This document shows, piece by piece, positions 27,284 through 36,693 of a stretch of DNA of 64,000 nucleotides. Within the stretch, counting starts at the first letter, position 1. The number at the start of each line of letters is the position of its first letter. Position numbers and translations under genes: made by a program. Origin of the DNA: CAVTWH01 sp963794685 (lineage in GTDB: Bacteria > Actinomycetota > Actinomycetes > Mycobacteriales > Micromonosporaceae); contig CAWCFK010000004.1 in the NCBI GenBank assembly GCA_963794685.1, positions 124,001-188,000 of the forward strand, written 5' to 3'. The notes beneath the pieces are model-generated. The model did no database searches, was not told the DNA's origin, and was given only the letters and a program-made list of their open reading frames with translations.

Positions 27284-28345
27284 TCAGACAAGTCCCAGCC
27301 GGGCGCCGAGCCAGTCGAGGCTGAGCCGGAGGCCGGTGAGCCAGGCAGTCCAGTCGTGGCCGCCGGAGACCGAGTAGAACTGGGTGGGGATGGCCCCCTG
27401 CTGGCAGATCGCCCACATTTTCCGGGTCTGGTCGTTGTACGGCACATCGTCGCGGCCGGCGGCCAGGAAGGCCGACAACTGGGGGTACCGGCGGGCGGTC
27501 ACCAGGCTCGCCGGGTCGATCCGGGCGTACCCGGCCAGGTCGCCGTCGAACGCCCGCTGCACGGTGGTGGCGACCGAGCCGTCGATGCTCGGCCGGTCCT
27601 GACCGGCCAGGTCGAGGAAGCTGCGGTACCGGTCCGGGTCGCGCAGCGCCAACTGCACGGCACAGGTGCCCCCGGCCGCGTACCCGCCGACCGCCCAGGG
27701 CCCGTCCCGCACCGTCAGGTGGGCGGCCACCCAGGCGGGCACGTCGCGGGTCAGGTAGCTGGCGGCGTTGCCGAGCCGGGAGTCGGCGCACACCGGGTTG
27801 CCCAGGTCCGCGCCGAACGGGTCGGCGACCACCACCACCGGGGCCAGCCCGGCGTGCCGACCGGCCCACTCGTCCAGCACCCCGGCCAGCCCCGCCGCGA
27901 TCCAGTCGTCCGGCGAGTCCGGCCCCCACCGGCCCGAGCCCGGCGGACCGGGTAGCGGGCCACCAGGGAACGGGGCGCCTGGCGTCGGCGCGACACCCGA
28001 GGCTGGCGGCCCGGGTACGCCGGGCAACAGCAGCAGCACCGGCAGCCGCGGCGGCCGACGGGTACCCGCGGCGGGCGGCCGGTAGACGCGCGCCGGACGA
28101 GCCGTGAAGTGGGAGACCGTACCCACGATGGAGACCGTGGACACGACGCCCGCCGACGGCATCCCGGCGGGCGGCCGCCACGACTCGATCAGCGGCCGGC
28201 CGGCCGCGCCAGGCCGCCAGACGGCCCCGGACCCCGGCAACGCCCGCGTCACCGCCCCGGCCCCGGTCACCAGCAGCGCCGCCACGGCCGTGACCACCCC
28301 GGCCGCCCACGGCAGCCACCACCACCGCACCAGCCGGTCGATCAC
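27284..28345 (-). CDS. Membrane-anchored esterase / antigen-85-like hydrolase lacking its nucleophile
   Basis: 353 residues. A single N-terminal membrane helix (about 8-33) is followed by a Pro-rich linker and an alpha/beta hydrolase domain outside the cell. The fold matches esterase-D/Ag85-like proteins: RLPVLLLLPGVPG, ALRDPDRYRSFLDLAGQ and SGGHDWTAWLTGL with the catalytic His. At the nucleophile elbow the sequence reads GGYAAGGTC (about residues 215-223), with codon GCG (Ala) where relatives have Ser. Either the protein is inactive or one base is wrong. The GTG start has a GAGGAGGGG site; the frame extends to a TTG at 28372 but that start is less likely. It is second in an operon, 28 bp after the acyltransferase gene. 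Confidence 0.75.
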   Translation of the reverse strand: MIDRLVRWWWLPWAAGVVTAVAALLVTGAGAVTRALPGSGAVWRPGAAGRPLIESWRPPAGMPSAGVVSTVSIVGTVSHFTARPARVYRPPAAGTRRPPRLPVLLLLPGVPGPPASGVAPTPGAPFPGGPLPGPPGSGRWGPDSPDDWIAAGLAGVLDEWAGRHAGLAPVVVVADPFGADLGNPVCADSRLGNAASYLTRDVPAWVAAHLTVRDGPWAVGGYAAGGTCAVQLALRDPDRYRSFLDLAGQDRPSIDGSVATTVQRAFDGDLAGYARIDPASLVTARRYPQLSAFLAAGRDDVPYNDQTRKMWAICQQGAIPTQFYSVSGGHDWTAWLTGLRLSLDWLGARLGLV

Positions 28346-28373
28346 GTTGCGCCCCTCCTCAGCTGGCGGCAAC

Positions 28374-30314
28374 TCATGCCGCGCCCGGTCCGGGGACGGC
28401 CAGCAGTTGGGGGATGACGGTCTGGAAGTACAGTGCCGAGCCGGGCTTGTAGTAGTGCACGCCGTCCCAGCGGTAATCCAGGTTCCTGGCCAGGTCGCCG
28501 CAGAAGCGGGCCGGCGGGTCGACGGTGAAGACGTGCCGGGGATCGGCGACCGCGAGCGCCTTCAGCAGCACGTTGACGTGCCGGGTACGGGAGTCGTCGC
28601 CGCGTTCGGGCCACCAGCCGGAGCCCGGCTTGTCCACCGGGCGGTAGCAGGGCAGTAGCGAGAGCACCACCTGCGCGCCGGCCGCCCGCAGCGCCGCCAC
28701 CGCCGACCCGAGCGCGGCCGTGAAGTGCCGGTCCCACGCCGGCGAGCCGAACGCCAGCACCGGAGCGGGACCGGACCGGTCGAAGACGTCCCACGCGCCG
28801 ATCATCACCAGGGCCAGTTGCGGCCGCAGGTTGCGGGCCCGCGAGGTCCACTGCCCCAGCCAGCCGCCACAGCTACCGGCGAGGTCGCGGCGCTCGCCGC
28901 TGCGGCTGGCGATCCGGTCGGTGAGCACGCCGCAGCCCTCCGCCGTCTGATCGCTGACGGTCAGGTAGCGGCCCACGTTCGCCGGCTTGTTGAGCAGCAG
29001 CGTCATGCCCTGCGAGTCACCGAAGACGCCGACCCGGATGGGCGGCGCGAACGGCGGCGCGGCCGGCGCGGCCGAGGACGGGGCAGGAGTCGGCGAACCG
29101 GTCGGGCCGGCCGGAGTGAACGGGGCCAGCGTGATGCCGGGCCGGGGATCCTGCGCGATCGACGGCGGCGGCGTGTCACCGAAGCGGAAAAGTTGGGTAC
29201 CCAGCGCCGCGACCAGCACCAGCACCGCGGTGGCGAGCGCGAAGCGGTGCCGGGGACTGCGCCACAGCCGACCCAGTGCGCCGCGCCGGATCGGCAGCTC
29301 GACCAGGTGGTACGAGGCGTGCGCGAGCAGCAGCACGATCGCCACCCGGGCCACCGAGAGCATCGGCTCGGCCAGCAGCTTCGGCCCGAGCAGCACCAGT
29401 ACCGGCCAGTGCCACAGGTAGATCGCGTACGAGCGCAGGCCGATGAAGCGCAGTGGGGCCAGCCCGAGCACCCGGGCCAGTGGCAGCGACGGGTGGGCCG
29501 CCGCACCGACCAGCATCGCCGACGCGAGTGCCACGCCGAGGAAGCCCGCCCGGTACAGCTCGGGGGTGCCGGCCGGCAGCCACAGCGCCGAGGCGACCAG
29601 CGCCACCAGGCCGACCAGCCCGCCGATCGCGAAGAAGTCGCGCGGGATCGGGGCGAGCGCCAGAGCCGCGCCGACCAGCAGCGCGGCCGCCCGGGTATCG
29701 GTGCCGAAGTACACCCGGCCGGTGTCCTGCCACGGCGAGTAGAGCAGTGCCATCGCCACCGTGGAGCCGATCACGCCGGCCGACGCGGCGACCAGCGCCG
29801 GCCAGGTACGGCCCCGGCCCAACGCCAGCAGCCCGATCAGGGCCACCGGCCAGAGCAGGTAGAACTGTTCCTCGACGGCGAGTGACCAGAGGTGGTCGAG
29901 CAGCGGCGGGGTGCTGCCGTTGCCGAAGTACGAGCGGTCCTGCCAGATCAGCCACCAGTTGGTGACATAGGCGAGGGCGGCCGGCACGTCGCCGCGCAGC
30001 CGGTGTGCCTGGGCCGGCAGCAAGGTGCCCACCGCCACCACCGCGGCCAGCAGCAGGTAGAGCGCGGGCAGCAGGCGACGGGCGCGGCGCAGGTAGAACC
30101 GGCCCAGCCCGATTCGCCCCTGCCGGCGGTGCTCGGCCACCAGCAGGCCGGTGATCAGGTACCCGGAGAGCACGAAGAAGACGTCCACCCCGAGGAAGCC
30201 GCCGGGGGTGCTGCGCCAGCCGCCGGTGGTGCCCAGGTGGTAGAGCACCACGGCCAGCACGGCGAGGGCGCGCACCCCGTCGAGCCCCGGTCGGTACCCC
30301 ACTCGCTGGTGCAC
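28374..30314 (-). CDS. Acyltransferase-3 (OafA/YrhL) with C-terminal SGNH domain
   Basis: 646 residues. The first 370 are the ten-helix membrane acyltransferase: GYRPGLDGVRALAV, VLYHLG with the active His, GGFLGVDVFFVLSGYLIT and RFYLRRARRLLPAL. After a Pro/Ala linker comes an outer SGNH hydrolase domain with VFGDSQGM (catalytic Ser) and WDGVHYY (His). Such proteins carry acetyl or other acyl groups across the membrane and attach them to glycans or peptidoglycan. The GTG at 30314 is six bases after AATAAT; the frame runs on to 30353 but with poor composition. It leads an operon with the esterase-like gene. Confidence 0.88.
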   Translation of the reverse strand: MHQRVGYRPGLDGVRALAVLAVVLYHLGTTGGWRSTPGGFLGVDVFFVLSGYLITGLLVAEHRRQGRIGLGRFYLRRARRLLPALYLLLAAVVAVGTLLPAQAHRLRGDVPAALAYVTNWWLIWQDRSYFGNGSTPPLLDHLWSLAVEEQFYLLWPVALIGLLALGRGRTWPALVAASAGVIGSTVAMALLYSPWQDTGRVYFGTDTRAAALLVGAALALAPIPRDFFAIGGLVGLVALVASALWLPAGTPELYRAGFLGVALASAMLVGAAAHPSLPLARVLGLAPLRFIGLRSYAIYLWHWPVLVLLGPKLLAEPMLSVARVAIVLLLAHASYHLVELPIRRGALGRLWRSPRHRFALATAVLVLVAALGTQLFRFGDTPPPSIAQDPRPGITLAPFTPAGPTGSPTPAPSSAAPAAPPFAPPIRVGVFGDSQGMTLLLNKPANVGRYLTVSDQTAEGCGVLTDRIASRSGERRDLAGSCGGWLGQWTSRARNLRPQLALVMIGAWDVFDRSGPAPVLAFGSPAWDRHFTAALGSAVAALRAAGAQVVLSLLPCYRPVDKPGSGWWPERGDDSRTRHVNVLLKALAVADPRHVFTVDPPARFCGDLARNLDYRWDGVHYYKPGSALYFQTVIPQLLAVPGPGAA

Positions 30315-30427
30315 AGCCCGATTATTGGGGCCGGTGGTGCGGCAGTGCCGCACTGTGACGCAATGTCGCCCGATGGGTACGCGGATTGGTCCCGTCCGGG
30401 GATGCGTTCGCGGGCAGGATTGCGTCG

Positions 30428-31429
30428 ATGGCGCACTGGTTCCACCAGACGATCGTGGCCGACGGCAAGCTGCCGCTGCTGTGCTTCTTCGTCGCGGTGA
30501 TCGTGACGTTCGGGGTCGTCCGGTTCTCGGTACGGGCCATCCGGGCCGGGGTGCGCTGGTGGCCCGGCAACATCAGCGCCGGTGGGCTGCACGTGCACCA
30601 CATGGTCTTCGGAGTCGTGCTGCTGGTGGCCAGTGGGGTCGCCGGGTTCGCGCTGCCGGACCGGGCGCTGGCCGGGCAGAGCGTGTGCGCGGCCCTGTTC
30701 GGCATCGGCACCGCCCTGGTGCTCGACGAGTTCGCCCTGGTCCTGCACCTGGAGGACGTGTACTGGGCGGAGGCCGGACGCAGCTCGGTGGACGCGATCT
30801 TCGTGGCCGTCGCGGCGACCGGACTGCTGCTGCTCGGCATCCGACCGGACAACCCGGTCGCCCCGGTACGCAGCGACACCGGGGGTACCGATGTGCCGCT
30901 CACCGTGGTCTCTGCCGTGCTGTACCTGGTGGTCAACGGTGGCCTCGCGGTGGTGACCCTGTTGAAGGGCAAGGTGATCACCGGCCTGACCGGGTTGTTC
31001 ATTCCGGGCGTGCTGTGGTTCGGGGCGATCCGGGTGGCCCGGCCGCACTCGCCGTGGGCGCGCTGGCGGTACCGACCGGACCGCCGGCACGGGGCGAAGC
31101 GGATGGCGGTGGCGGTGCGCCGGGAGGCCCGCTTCCGAACCCCGCTGGTGCGCTGGAAGGACAAGCTGCAGGACCTGGTCGCCGGCCGCCCCACCGCCCC
31201 GACCCCGCCGCCTTCGACCACCCTGCCGCCTTCGACCACCCCGTCACTCCCGACCGCACCGCCACTCCCGACCACACCGCCACTCCCGACCGCACCGCCA
31301 CTCCCGACCACCCCGCCATCCCCGGCCGCGCCGCCATCCCCGGCCGCGCCGAGCGCCCCAAAGGCACCGGGCGCCCCGACCGCACCGGGCGCCCCGACAG
31401 GTGGGGACGAGCGGGGTGATCCGCGCTGA
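30428..31429 (+). CDS. Actinobacterial integral membrane protein with Pro-rich tail
   Basis: 333 residues. Helices lie at about 14-33, 58-78, 85-105, 118-138, 155-175 and 182-200, with LHVHHMVFGVVLLV in the second, whose His cluster could bind metal. The C-terminal 70 residues are a Pro/Thr-rich cytoplasmic or wall-facing tail made of PPLPTAPPLPTT-type units. It resembles a conserved actinobacterial family of unknown function. The ATG follows CAGGAT by seven bases. It is divergent from the acyltransferase gene and ahead of the lipoprotein gene. Confidence 0.72.
   Translation: MAHWFHQTIVADGKLPLLCFFVAVIVTFGVVRFSVRAIRAGVRWWPGNISAGGLHVHHMVFGVVLLVASGVAGFALPDRALAGQSVCAALFGIGTALVLDEFALVLHLEDVYWAEAGRSSVDAIFVAVAATGLLLLGIRPDNPVAPVRSDTGGTDVPLTVVSAVLYLVVNGGLAVVTLLKGKVITGLTGLFIPGVLWFGAIRVARPHSPWARWRYRPDRRHGAKRMAVAVRREARFRTPLVRWKDKLQDLVAGRPTAPTPPPSTTLPPSTTPSLPTAPPLPTTPPLPTAPPLPTTPPSPAAPPSPAAPSAPKAPGAPTAPGAPTGGDERGDPR
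31200..31345. repeat. Pro/Thr-coding minisatellite
   Basis: Repeated units such as CCGCCACTCCCGACCACA encode the PPLPTT tail of the membrane protein. The units are in frame. Confidence 0.75.
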
Positions 31430-31526
31430 CCGGCGAAATTTTGGTGATATCTAAGTGATGCAGTGGTTTGTGAGTAAAACTCGGTGACGTCCGGGGGCTG
31501 TCCCGGCCTGAGCAGACGGAGAGGCC

Positions 31527-32738
31527 ATGCCGCGTATCCGAGCCCGCACCGCAACCGCCGGGTGCGCCGTGTGCCTGGTGGTCACGCTGGCGGTCCTGCT
31601 CAGTGCCTGCGCGGGCAACCAGCAGCGGGCCGCCGCGCCGGCCCGCTCCGCGACCGGCGGGACTGCGTCGGCAGCGCCGACGCTGCCGTGGACGCGGCTG
31701 CTCGACGGGATGCCGCCGCCGCTGTCCGCCACCAATATCTACTCGGCGGCCGAGGCGGGCAAGCTCAGCAAGGCGGTGGCCGGGGCCCGGACGCTGGTGT
31801 ACGTGCCGGAGAACCGGAGCAACGAGGTGTCCGTGATCGACCCGGCCACCTTCACGGTCGTCGACCGGTTCCCGGCGCAGGAGGAGCCACAGCACGTGGT
31901 GCCTTCCTACGACCTGAAGACGCTGTACGTGGCCGAGGACCGGGTACCCGGTGGCGGGCTGACTCCGATCGATCCGAAGACCGGCCGGCCCGGCAAGCGC
32001 ATCCTGGTGCAGGACGTCTACAACCTGTACTTCACCCCCGACGGCCGGTACGGCGTGGTGGTCGCGGAGGAGTACCGGCGGCTGGACTTCTACGACCCGC
32101 ACACCTGGAAGTTGCAGACCAGCGTGAGCATGCCGGACTGCGAAGGCGTCAACCACCTGGACTTCACCGCGGACGGCAAGCAGGCGCTGATCGCCTGCGA
32201 GTTCGCCAACCGGATGGAGGTGCTCGACGTCGGATCGCTGAAGGTGGTGCGCTCGTTCGGGTTGACCCAGGCGCCGGACGGGATGCCGCAGGACACCCGG
32301 CTCGCGCCGGACGGGCGGACCTTCTACGTGGCCGACATGATGGCCGGCGGGGTGTACCTGTTCAGCGGCGACGCCACCCGCCAGCTCGGCTTCCTGGCCA
32401 CCGGCCAGGGCGCGCACGGCGTCTACTTCTCCCGGGACGGCGCCCGGATGTTCGTCACCAACCGGGACGAGGGCACGATCACGGTGGCGGATCCGGCAAC
32501 CGCGAAGGTCATCACGACCTGGAGCATTCCGGGCGGCGGCAGCCCGGACATGGGCGCGGTCTCCGCGGACGGGAGCCAGTTGTGGCTCTCCGGCCGGTAC
32601 CACGGGGAGGTGTACGTGCTCTCCACCGTGGACGGCCGGCTGCTGGCCCGGATCCCGGTGGGCTCGGGTCCGCACGGGTTGACGTTCTGGCCGCAGCCGG
32701 GCCGGTACAGCCTCGGGCACACCTCGAACCTGCGCTGA
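31527..32738 (+). CDS. Lipoprotein with YVTN/YncE beta-propeller
   Basis: 403 residues. The signal peptide ends in a lipobox, VLLSAC (Cys 28), so the protein should be anchored on the outer face of the membrane. The mature part has repeated blade motifs of the YVTN/YncE type: LVYVPENRSNEVSVIDPATF, TLYVAEDRVP, LDFTADGKQALIAC, TFYVADMMAGG, MFVTNRDEGTITVADPAT. This is a 7-blade propeller usually used to bind ligands or partner proteins. RBS GGAGAGG lies just before the ATG. The PBP gene follows 96 bp later. Confidence 0.85.
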   Translation: MPRIRARTATAGCAVCLVVTLAVLLSACAGNQQRAAAPARSATGGTASAAPTLPWTRLLDGMPPPLSATNIYSAAEAGKLSKAVAGARTLVYVPENRSNEVSVIDPATFTVVDRFPAQEEPQHVVPSYDLKTLYVAEDRVPGGGLTPIDPKTGRPGKRILVQDVYNLYFTPDGRYGVVVAEEYRRLDFYDPHTWKLQTSVSMPDCEGVNHLDFTADGKQALIACEFANRMEVLDVGSLKVVRSFGLTQAPDGMPQDTRLAPDGRTFYVADMMAGGVYLFSGDATRQLGFLATGQGAHGVYFSRDGARMFVTNRDEGTITVADPATAKVITTWSIPGGGSPDMGAVSADGSQLWLSGRYHGEVYVLSTVDGRLLARIPVGSGPHGLTFWPQPGRYSLGHTSNLR

Positions 32739-32780
32739 CGCCCGCAGGTCACTGCCGGCGGAAAGGGACTATCCGATGTG

Positions 32781-32803
32781 GTGACAACGTGAATAGTTAT
32801 CAC
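32781..32803. promoter_or_regulatory. Inverted repeat upstream of the PBP gene
   Basis: GTGACAAC-N7-GTTATCAC has seven of eight arm bases complementary and lies 31 bp before the PBP ATG in a locally AT-rich stretch. It is a candidate operator; the binding protein is unknown. Confidence 0.45.
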
Positions 32804-32834
32804 AAAAGCGGTAATTCGCCCGTATGTTGGGGAA

Positions 32835-35173
32835 ATGGCAAGGAAACCCCTCAGCGCCGTTGGCCGCTGCATACCGCTGATCCGGGCCGGACTCATCGCC
32901 GGTGTCACCACCGCAGTGCTGGCGTTCCCGGTCACCGCCGCCGTCGGCCTGGTGATCCGGGAGGGCGGCAACGACTACCAGAAGCTGCCCGCCGACCTGA
33001 TCACCAGCGATCCGCCGCAGACCTCGTACATGTACGCGGCCGACGGCCGACGCTGATCACCAGCTTCTACGCCGAGGATCGCAAGTACACCAAGCTCACC
33101 GACGTGAACCCCTACCTGCAGGAGGCGGTGATCGCGGTCGAGGACGCACGCTTCTTCGACCACAGCGGGGTGGACTACAAGGGCGCGGTGCGTGCCTTCG
33201 TCGCCAACAACCAGGCCGGCGAGGTGTCCCAGGGGGCGTCCACGCTGACCATGCAGTACGTGCGCAACCAGCTGCGCGACGCCGCGCCCGACCCGCAGTC
33301 GGTGGTCGACGCCACCTCGCAGACCAGCAAGCGCAAGGTCCGGGAGATGAAGCTCGCCATCGAGCTGGAACGCAAGATGAGCAAGCAGCAGATCCTGGAG
33401 GGGTACCTCAACGTCGCCTACTTCGGCCACCGCGCCTACGGTGTCTTCGCCGCCGCCGACATCTACTTCTCCAAGGCGCCCGCCCAGCTCACTCTGGCCG
33501 AGGCGGCGCTGATCGCCGGAATGGCCCAGGCCCCCTCGGCGTACGACCCGGTGAGCGATCCCAAGCAGGCGCTGAAGCGGCGAAACTTCGTGATCAGCCA
33601 GATGGCCCGGGTCGGCTACCTGTCCCCACAGGCCGCCCGCGCCGTCCAGGCCGAGCCGATCGCGCTGCGGCTCACCGACCCGCCCAACGACTGCGCCGCG
33701 GTCAACCCGCAGCACAACGACTGGGGCTTCTTCTGCGACATGTTCAAGCAGTGGTGGGTCAGCCAGCCGGCATTCGGGGACACGCCACTGGCCCGGCTGG
33801 ACAAGCTGCGCACCGGCGGGTACAAGATCATCACTTCGCTCGACCCCGGCATCCAGGCCGCCGGGAACCGGCACGTGCTGGAGAACACCGGCGTCGGCGA
33901 CCGGTTCGCCCAGGGGCTGGTGATCGTGCAGCCGGGCACCGGCCTGGTGAAGAGCATGGCGGTCAACCGGATCTACTCGATCGACCAGTCGCACAACTAC
34001 CGGCACAGCGACCCGACACTGGCCGCGGCCGGCGTGCCCGGCACCTACCCGAACACCGTCAACATGCTCCTCGGTGGCGGTGGGGTGAGCGGCTACCAGG
34101 GCGGCTCCACCTTCAAGATGTTCACCATGCTGGCCGCCCTGGAGAAGGGGATGCCACTGAACACCCATGATCTACGCACCCGGGAAGATCGTCACCGGGT
34201 ACGTCACCGGGGCCGGCCCGTCCTCCTGCGGCGAACTGTGGTGCCCGTCCAACGCCAGCCCGAGCATGACCGGCCAGCAGAACATGTGGACCGGCTTCGG
34301 CAAGTCGGTGAACACCTACTGGGTCCAGGTGGAGGCGCGGATCGGCGCCGGCGCGGCGGTGGCCATGGCGCAGCGCCTCGGGCTGACCTGGCACACCGAC
34401 ATCGACCGGCAACTGGCCGATCCGGCCCGCTCCAACACCTGGGGCGCGTTCACCCTCGGCGTCGCCGACACCAGCCCACTGGAGATGGCGAACGCCTACG
34501 CCACGGTCGCCGCCGACGGCGTCTACTGCGAGCCGCTGCCGGTGCTGTCGATCACCACGCCGAACGGCAAGTCGGTCGCCATGACCGGACCGGACGGGAA
34601 GAAGTGTGCTGGTCAGCGCGCCCCGGTGCAAGCAGGCCGTCGAGCCCGGCGGTGGCTCGGGCGGCCACCGACGCGGCCACCTGCACGGTCGGCGGCGCGG
34701 CCCGGACCGGGAGCTGCGGCGGCTGGTCCACCGCGCCCGCCGCGGCCGCCGCGGTCGGCCGTCCGTTCGCCGGCAAGACGGGCACCTCGGACGAGACCCG
34801 GGCGGCCTGGTTCGTCGGGTACACCCCGCAACTCGCCGGGGCCAGCTTCGTCGCCGACCCGGACAACCCGTTCAACCCGGCCACCGACGCGCAGTACAAC
34901 AAGCCGATCAACGCGGTGACGCAGACCATCCGGGACGGCCTGCGCGGCGCGCCGGTGGTCGGCTTCGCGCCACCGCCGCCGGCGACAACCGGCTCGGCCG
35001 GGTACGTCGGGCCGCCACCGGGAGTCCGCGCCCGCGCCCGCGCCGACACCGCGTCGCTGACCCGCTCCGCCCGGTCGGGGCCGGGACGGGCGGACCGACA
35101 GGGGTCCGGGTGGATGCTTGCGCATCCGCCCGGAGCCCTGATTCGTGTGTACCGGCTCAGCCGGTCAGCGTGA
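32835..35173 (+). CDS. Class A penicillin-binding protein (transglycosylase/transpeptidase; frameshifted)
   Basis: One membrane helix (about 17-44) precedes a GT51 glycosyltransferase domain with AVEDARFFDHSGVDYKG (catalytic Glu) and GASTLTMQYVRNQL. The transpeptidase domain has GSTFKMFT (Ser-x-x-Lys), KSVNTYW (Ser-x-Asn) and FAGKTGTSDE (Lys-Thr-Gly), so all active-site motifs survive. It builds and cross-links peptidoglycan outside the membrane. The frame changes near 33047, 34165, 34610 and 34655, giving about 780 residues; sequence error is likely since every motif is intact. The last 60 residues may themselves be shifted. It converges on the NlpC gene, with 15 bp between the stops. Confidence 0.85.
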
Positions 35174-35188
35174 CCGCTCGCAGCGCGG

Positions 35189-36202
35189 TCAGCTCGGTCG
35201 GCCGGCGCTGGAGTAGCCGCCCATCCAGTCGATGTCGGAGACCTTGACGACCTCGCCCGGCTGCGGCGCGTGCACCACCTGGTTGTTGCCGATGTACAGG
35301 CCCACGTGCTCACCGCCGTAGAAGAACACCAGGTCGCCCGGCTTGAGCTGGCTGCGGCTGATCGCAGTGGTCTGCTGGATCTGGGTGTACGTGTAGTGCG
35401 CCAGTGACACCCCGGCCCTTGCCCAGGCAGCCATCGTCAGCCCCGAGCAGTCGAACGAGCTCGGCCCGGCGGCTGCCCACACGTACGGCTTGCCGAGTTG
35501 CGCCTTGGCGTAGTCGACGGCGACCTGCGCCCTGGCCGAGGGCGCCGGCACGCTGCTGACGGCGCTGACCGAGCCGCTGCTGGAGGTGCCGCTGCTGGAG
35601 GTGCCGCCGCTGGACGTCGTGGTGCCGACCAGCTGCGCGCGCTGCTGCTCCAGGCTGTCCAGCTGCGCCTGGATGTCCTTCTTCTGCTTGTCCAGGCTGG
35701 CCTGCTGGGCCCGCTGGGTGGCGGCCAGCTGGTCGAGCTGCTGCTGCCGGTCGGTCAGCTGCTGCTCGGCCGTGGTGTACGCGAGCACCTGCTGGGACTG
35801 CTCGCTGCCGATGGTGGCGAGCATGGTGATCCGGTCCAGCGCGCTCTGCGACGAGTCGGCGGTGATCAGCGCGGTCAGGCCGACGAAGTTGCCGGTCTGG
35901 TAGCTGGTCGCGGCGATCTCGTTGACCTGAGCGCTGGCCCGGGCCAGGTTCTCCTGCAGCGGGGCCAGTTGGGCCTGCAGGTCGCGGAGTTGGTTGGTGG
36001 TACCGGTGAGCTGTTCGCTCAGGCCGTCCCACTGCTGGATGACGCCGTCGAGCTGGCGGCCCTTGGCGTCGATCTGCTTCTGTAGATCATCGGCGCTGGG
36101 GGCGGCCGAGGCCGAACCGGGCGCGAAAGAGGCTGCGAGGGCGGCGACGCCGAGCGTCACCAGTGCGATCCTGCGCAGCCTCGTCATGGCGGGGGATGCC
36201 AA
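35189..36202 (-). CDS. NlpC/P60 peptidoglycan endopeptidase with coiled coil (RipA-like)
   Basis: 337 residues from a TTG that has a GGAG site six bases ahead; a GTG at 36238 is the alternative. A signal peptide ends near SASA/APS. A long coiled coil (about 45-190, rich in Gln, Leu, Asp) and a Ser/Gly/Thr linker lead to the C40 domain with SFDCSGLTMAAW (Cys near 252), GGEHVGLYIG (His) and VVHAPQPGE. Such enzymes cut the stem peptide between residues 2 and 3 during cell separation, often with a PBP partner, here the convergent neighbour. A c-di-AMP riboswitch lies in its leader. Confidence 0.9.
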   Translation of the reverse strand: MASPAMTRLRRIALVTLGVAALAASFAPGSASAAPSADDLQKQIDAKGRQLDGVIQQWDGLSEQLTGTTNQLRDLQAQLAPLQENLARASAQVNEIAATSYQTGNFVGLTALITADSSQSALDRITMLATIGSEQSQQVLAYTTAEQQLTDRQQQLDQLAATQRAQQASLDKQKKDIQAQLDSLEQQRAQLVGTTTSSGGTSSSGTSSSGSVSAVSSVPAPSARAQVAVDYAKAQLGKPYVWAAAGPSSFDCSGLTMAAWARAGVSLAHYTYTQIQQTTAISRSQLKPGDLVFFYGGEHVGLYIGNNQVVHAPQPGEVVKVSDIDWMGGYSSAGRPS

Positions 36203-36246
36203 GACGGACTCCTTCTTCCAGTCGCGAGGAGCTGACACGGGGGAGC

Positions 36247-36394
36247 GCGCCGATGCGTCCTCACCGCCGACCGGGTGAGCTGACGGGTTCGGGCTGGAAG
36301 ATGTGCCCTACCGCGAGTAGCGGATTCACCCCAGCGGACAGCTTCGTCCGCGATGGTTCCCCGGTTCGCCGCGGAGGCGGCGATTGAGCGGCGC
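36247..36394 (-). promoter_or_regulatory. c-di-AMP riboswitch (ydaO-yuaA type)
   Basis: On the minus strand the leader of the NlpC gene contains, in order, GCCGCTCAATC, GGGGAACCA, GGGGTGAATCC, GCGGTAGGG and CCGAACCCGTCAGCT, the conserved blocks of the ydaO-yuaA aptamer. The closing stem can be formed by GCGCCG (36389-36394) with CGGCGC (36247-36252). In actinobacteria this riboswitch sits before cell-wall hydrolase genes and switches expression off when c-di-AMP is high. It ends 45 bases before the TTG start. The coordinates are those of the aptamer; any expression platform would lie between it and the gene. Confidence 0.88.
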
Positions 36395-36693
36395 CTGGTG
36401 CCGTCCGGGGGTGGACGGCGGGGTACCAGGCTCTTGCACCGTACATGAGCTGCTCATACTCGCCAGGCCCCGGTCGCGTCAGATTCCGCCCAATGTCCGG
36501 TTGGATACCTCGCGTACTCACACCCTCGACGCAGCGTGAGAGCACTTGTGGTGGACAGGTAGCGGCGGGCGGTTACCGCGCGTAACGCAATCGGGGGACC
36601 TCGCGGGGCGGACGGAGCGCGGATTCCGCTACGCACCAGAGGCCACTATGCCACCCTTATGCAAGCAATCTTCACTTCACGGACGGGGAAACC
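36395..36693. promoter_or_regulatory. Divergent promoter region between NlpC and the fusion gene
   Basis: 299 bases without a gene. It must hold the NlpC promoter upstream of the riboswitch and the promoter of the fusion gene to the right. A symmetric motif, TTAC-CGCGC-GTAA (36573-36585), lies 108 bp before the fusion ATG. Confidence 0.5.
36573..36585. promoter_or_regulatory. BldD-like box
   Basis: TTAC-CGCGC-GTAA has perfect arms and fits TNAC-N5-GTNA as I remember the BldD site. The same pattern lies before the dehydratase gene at 5011-5023. Chance occurrence cannot be excluded. Confidence 0.35.
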
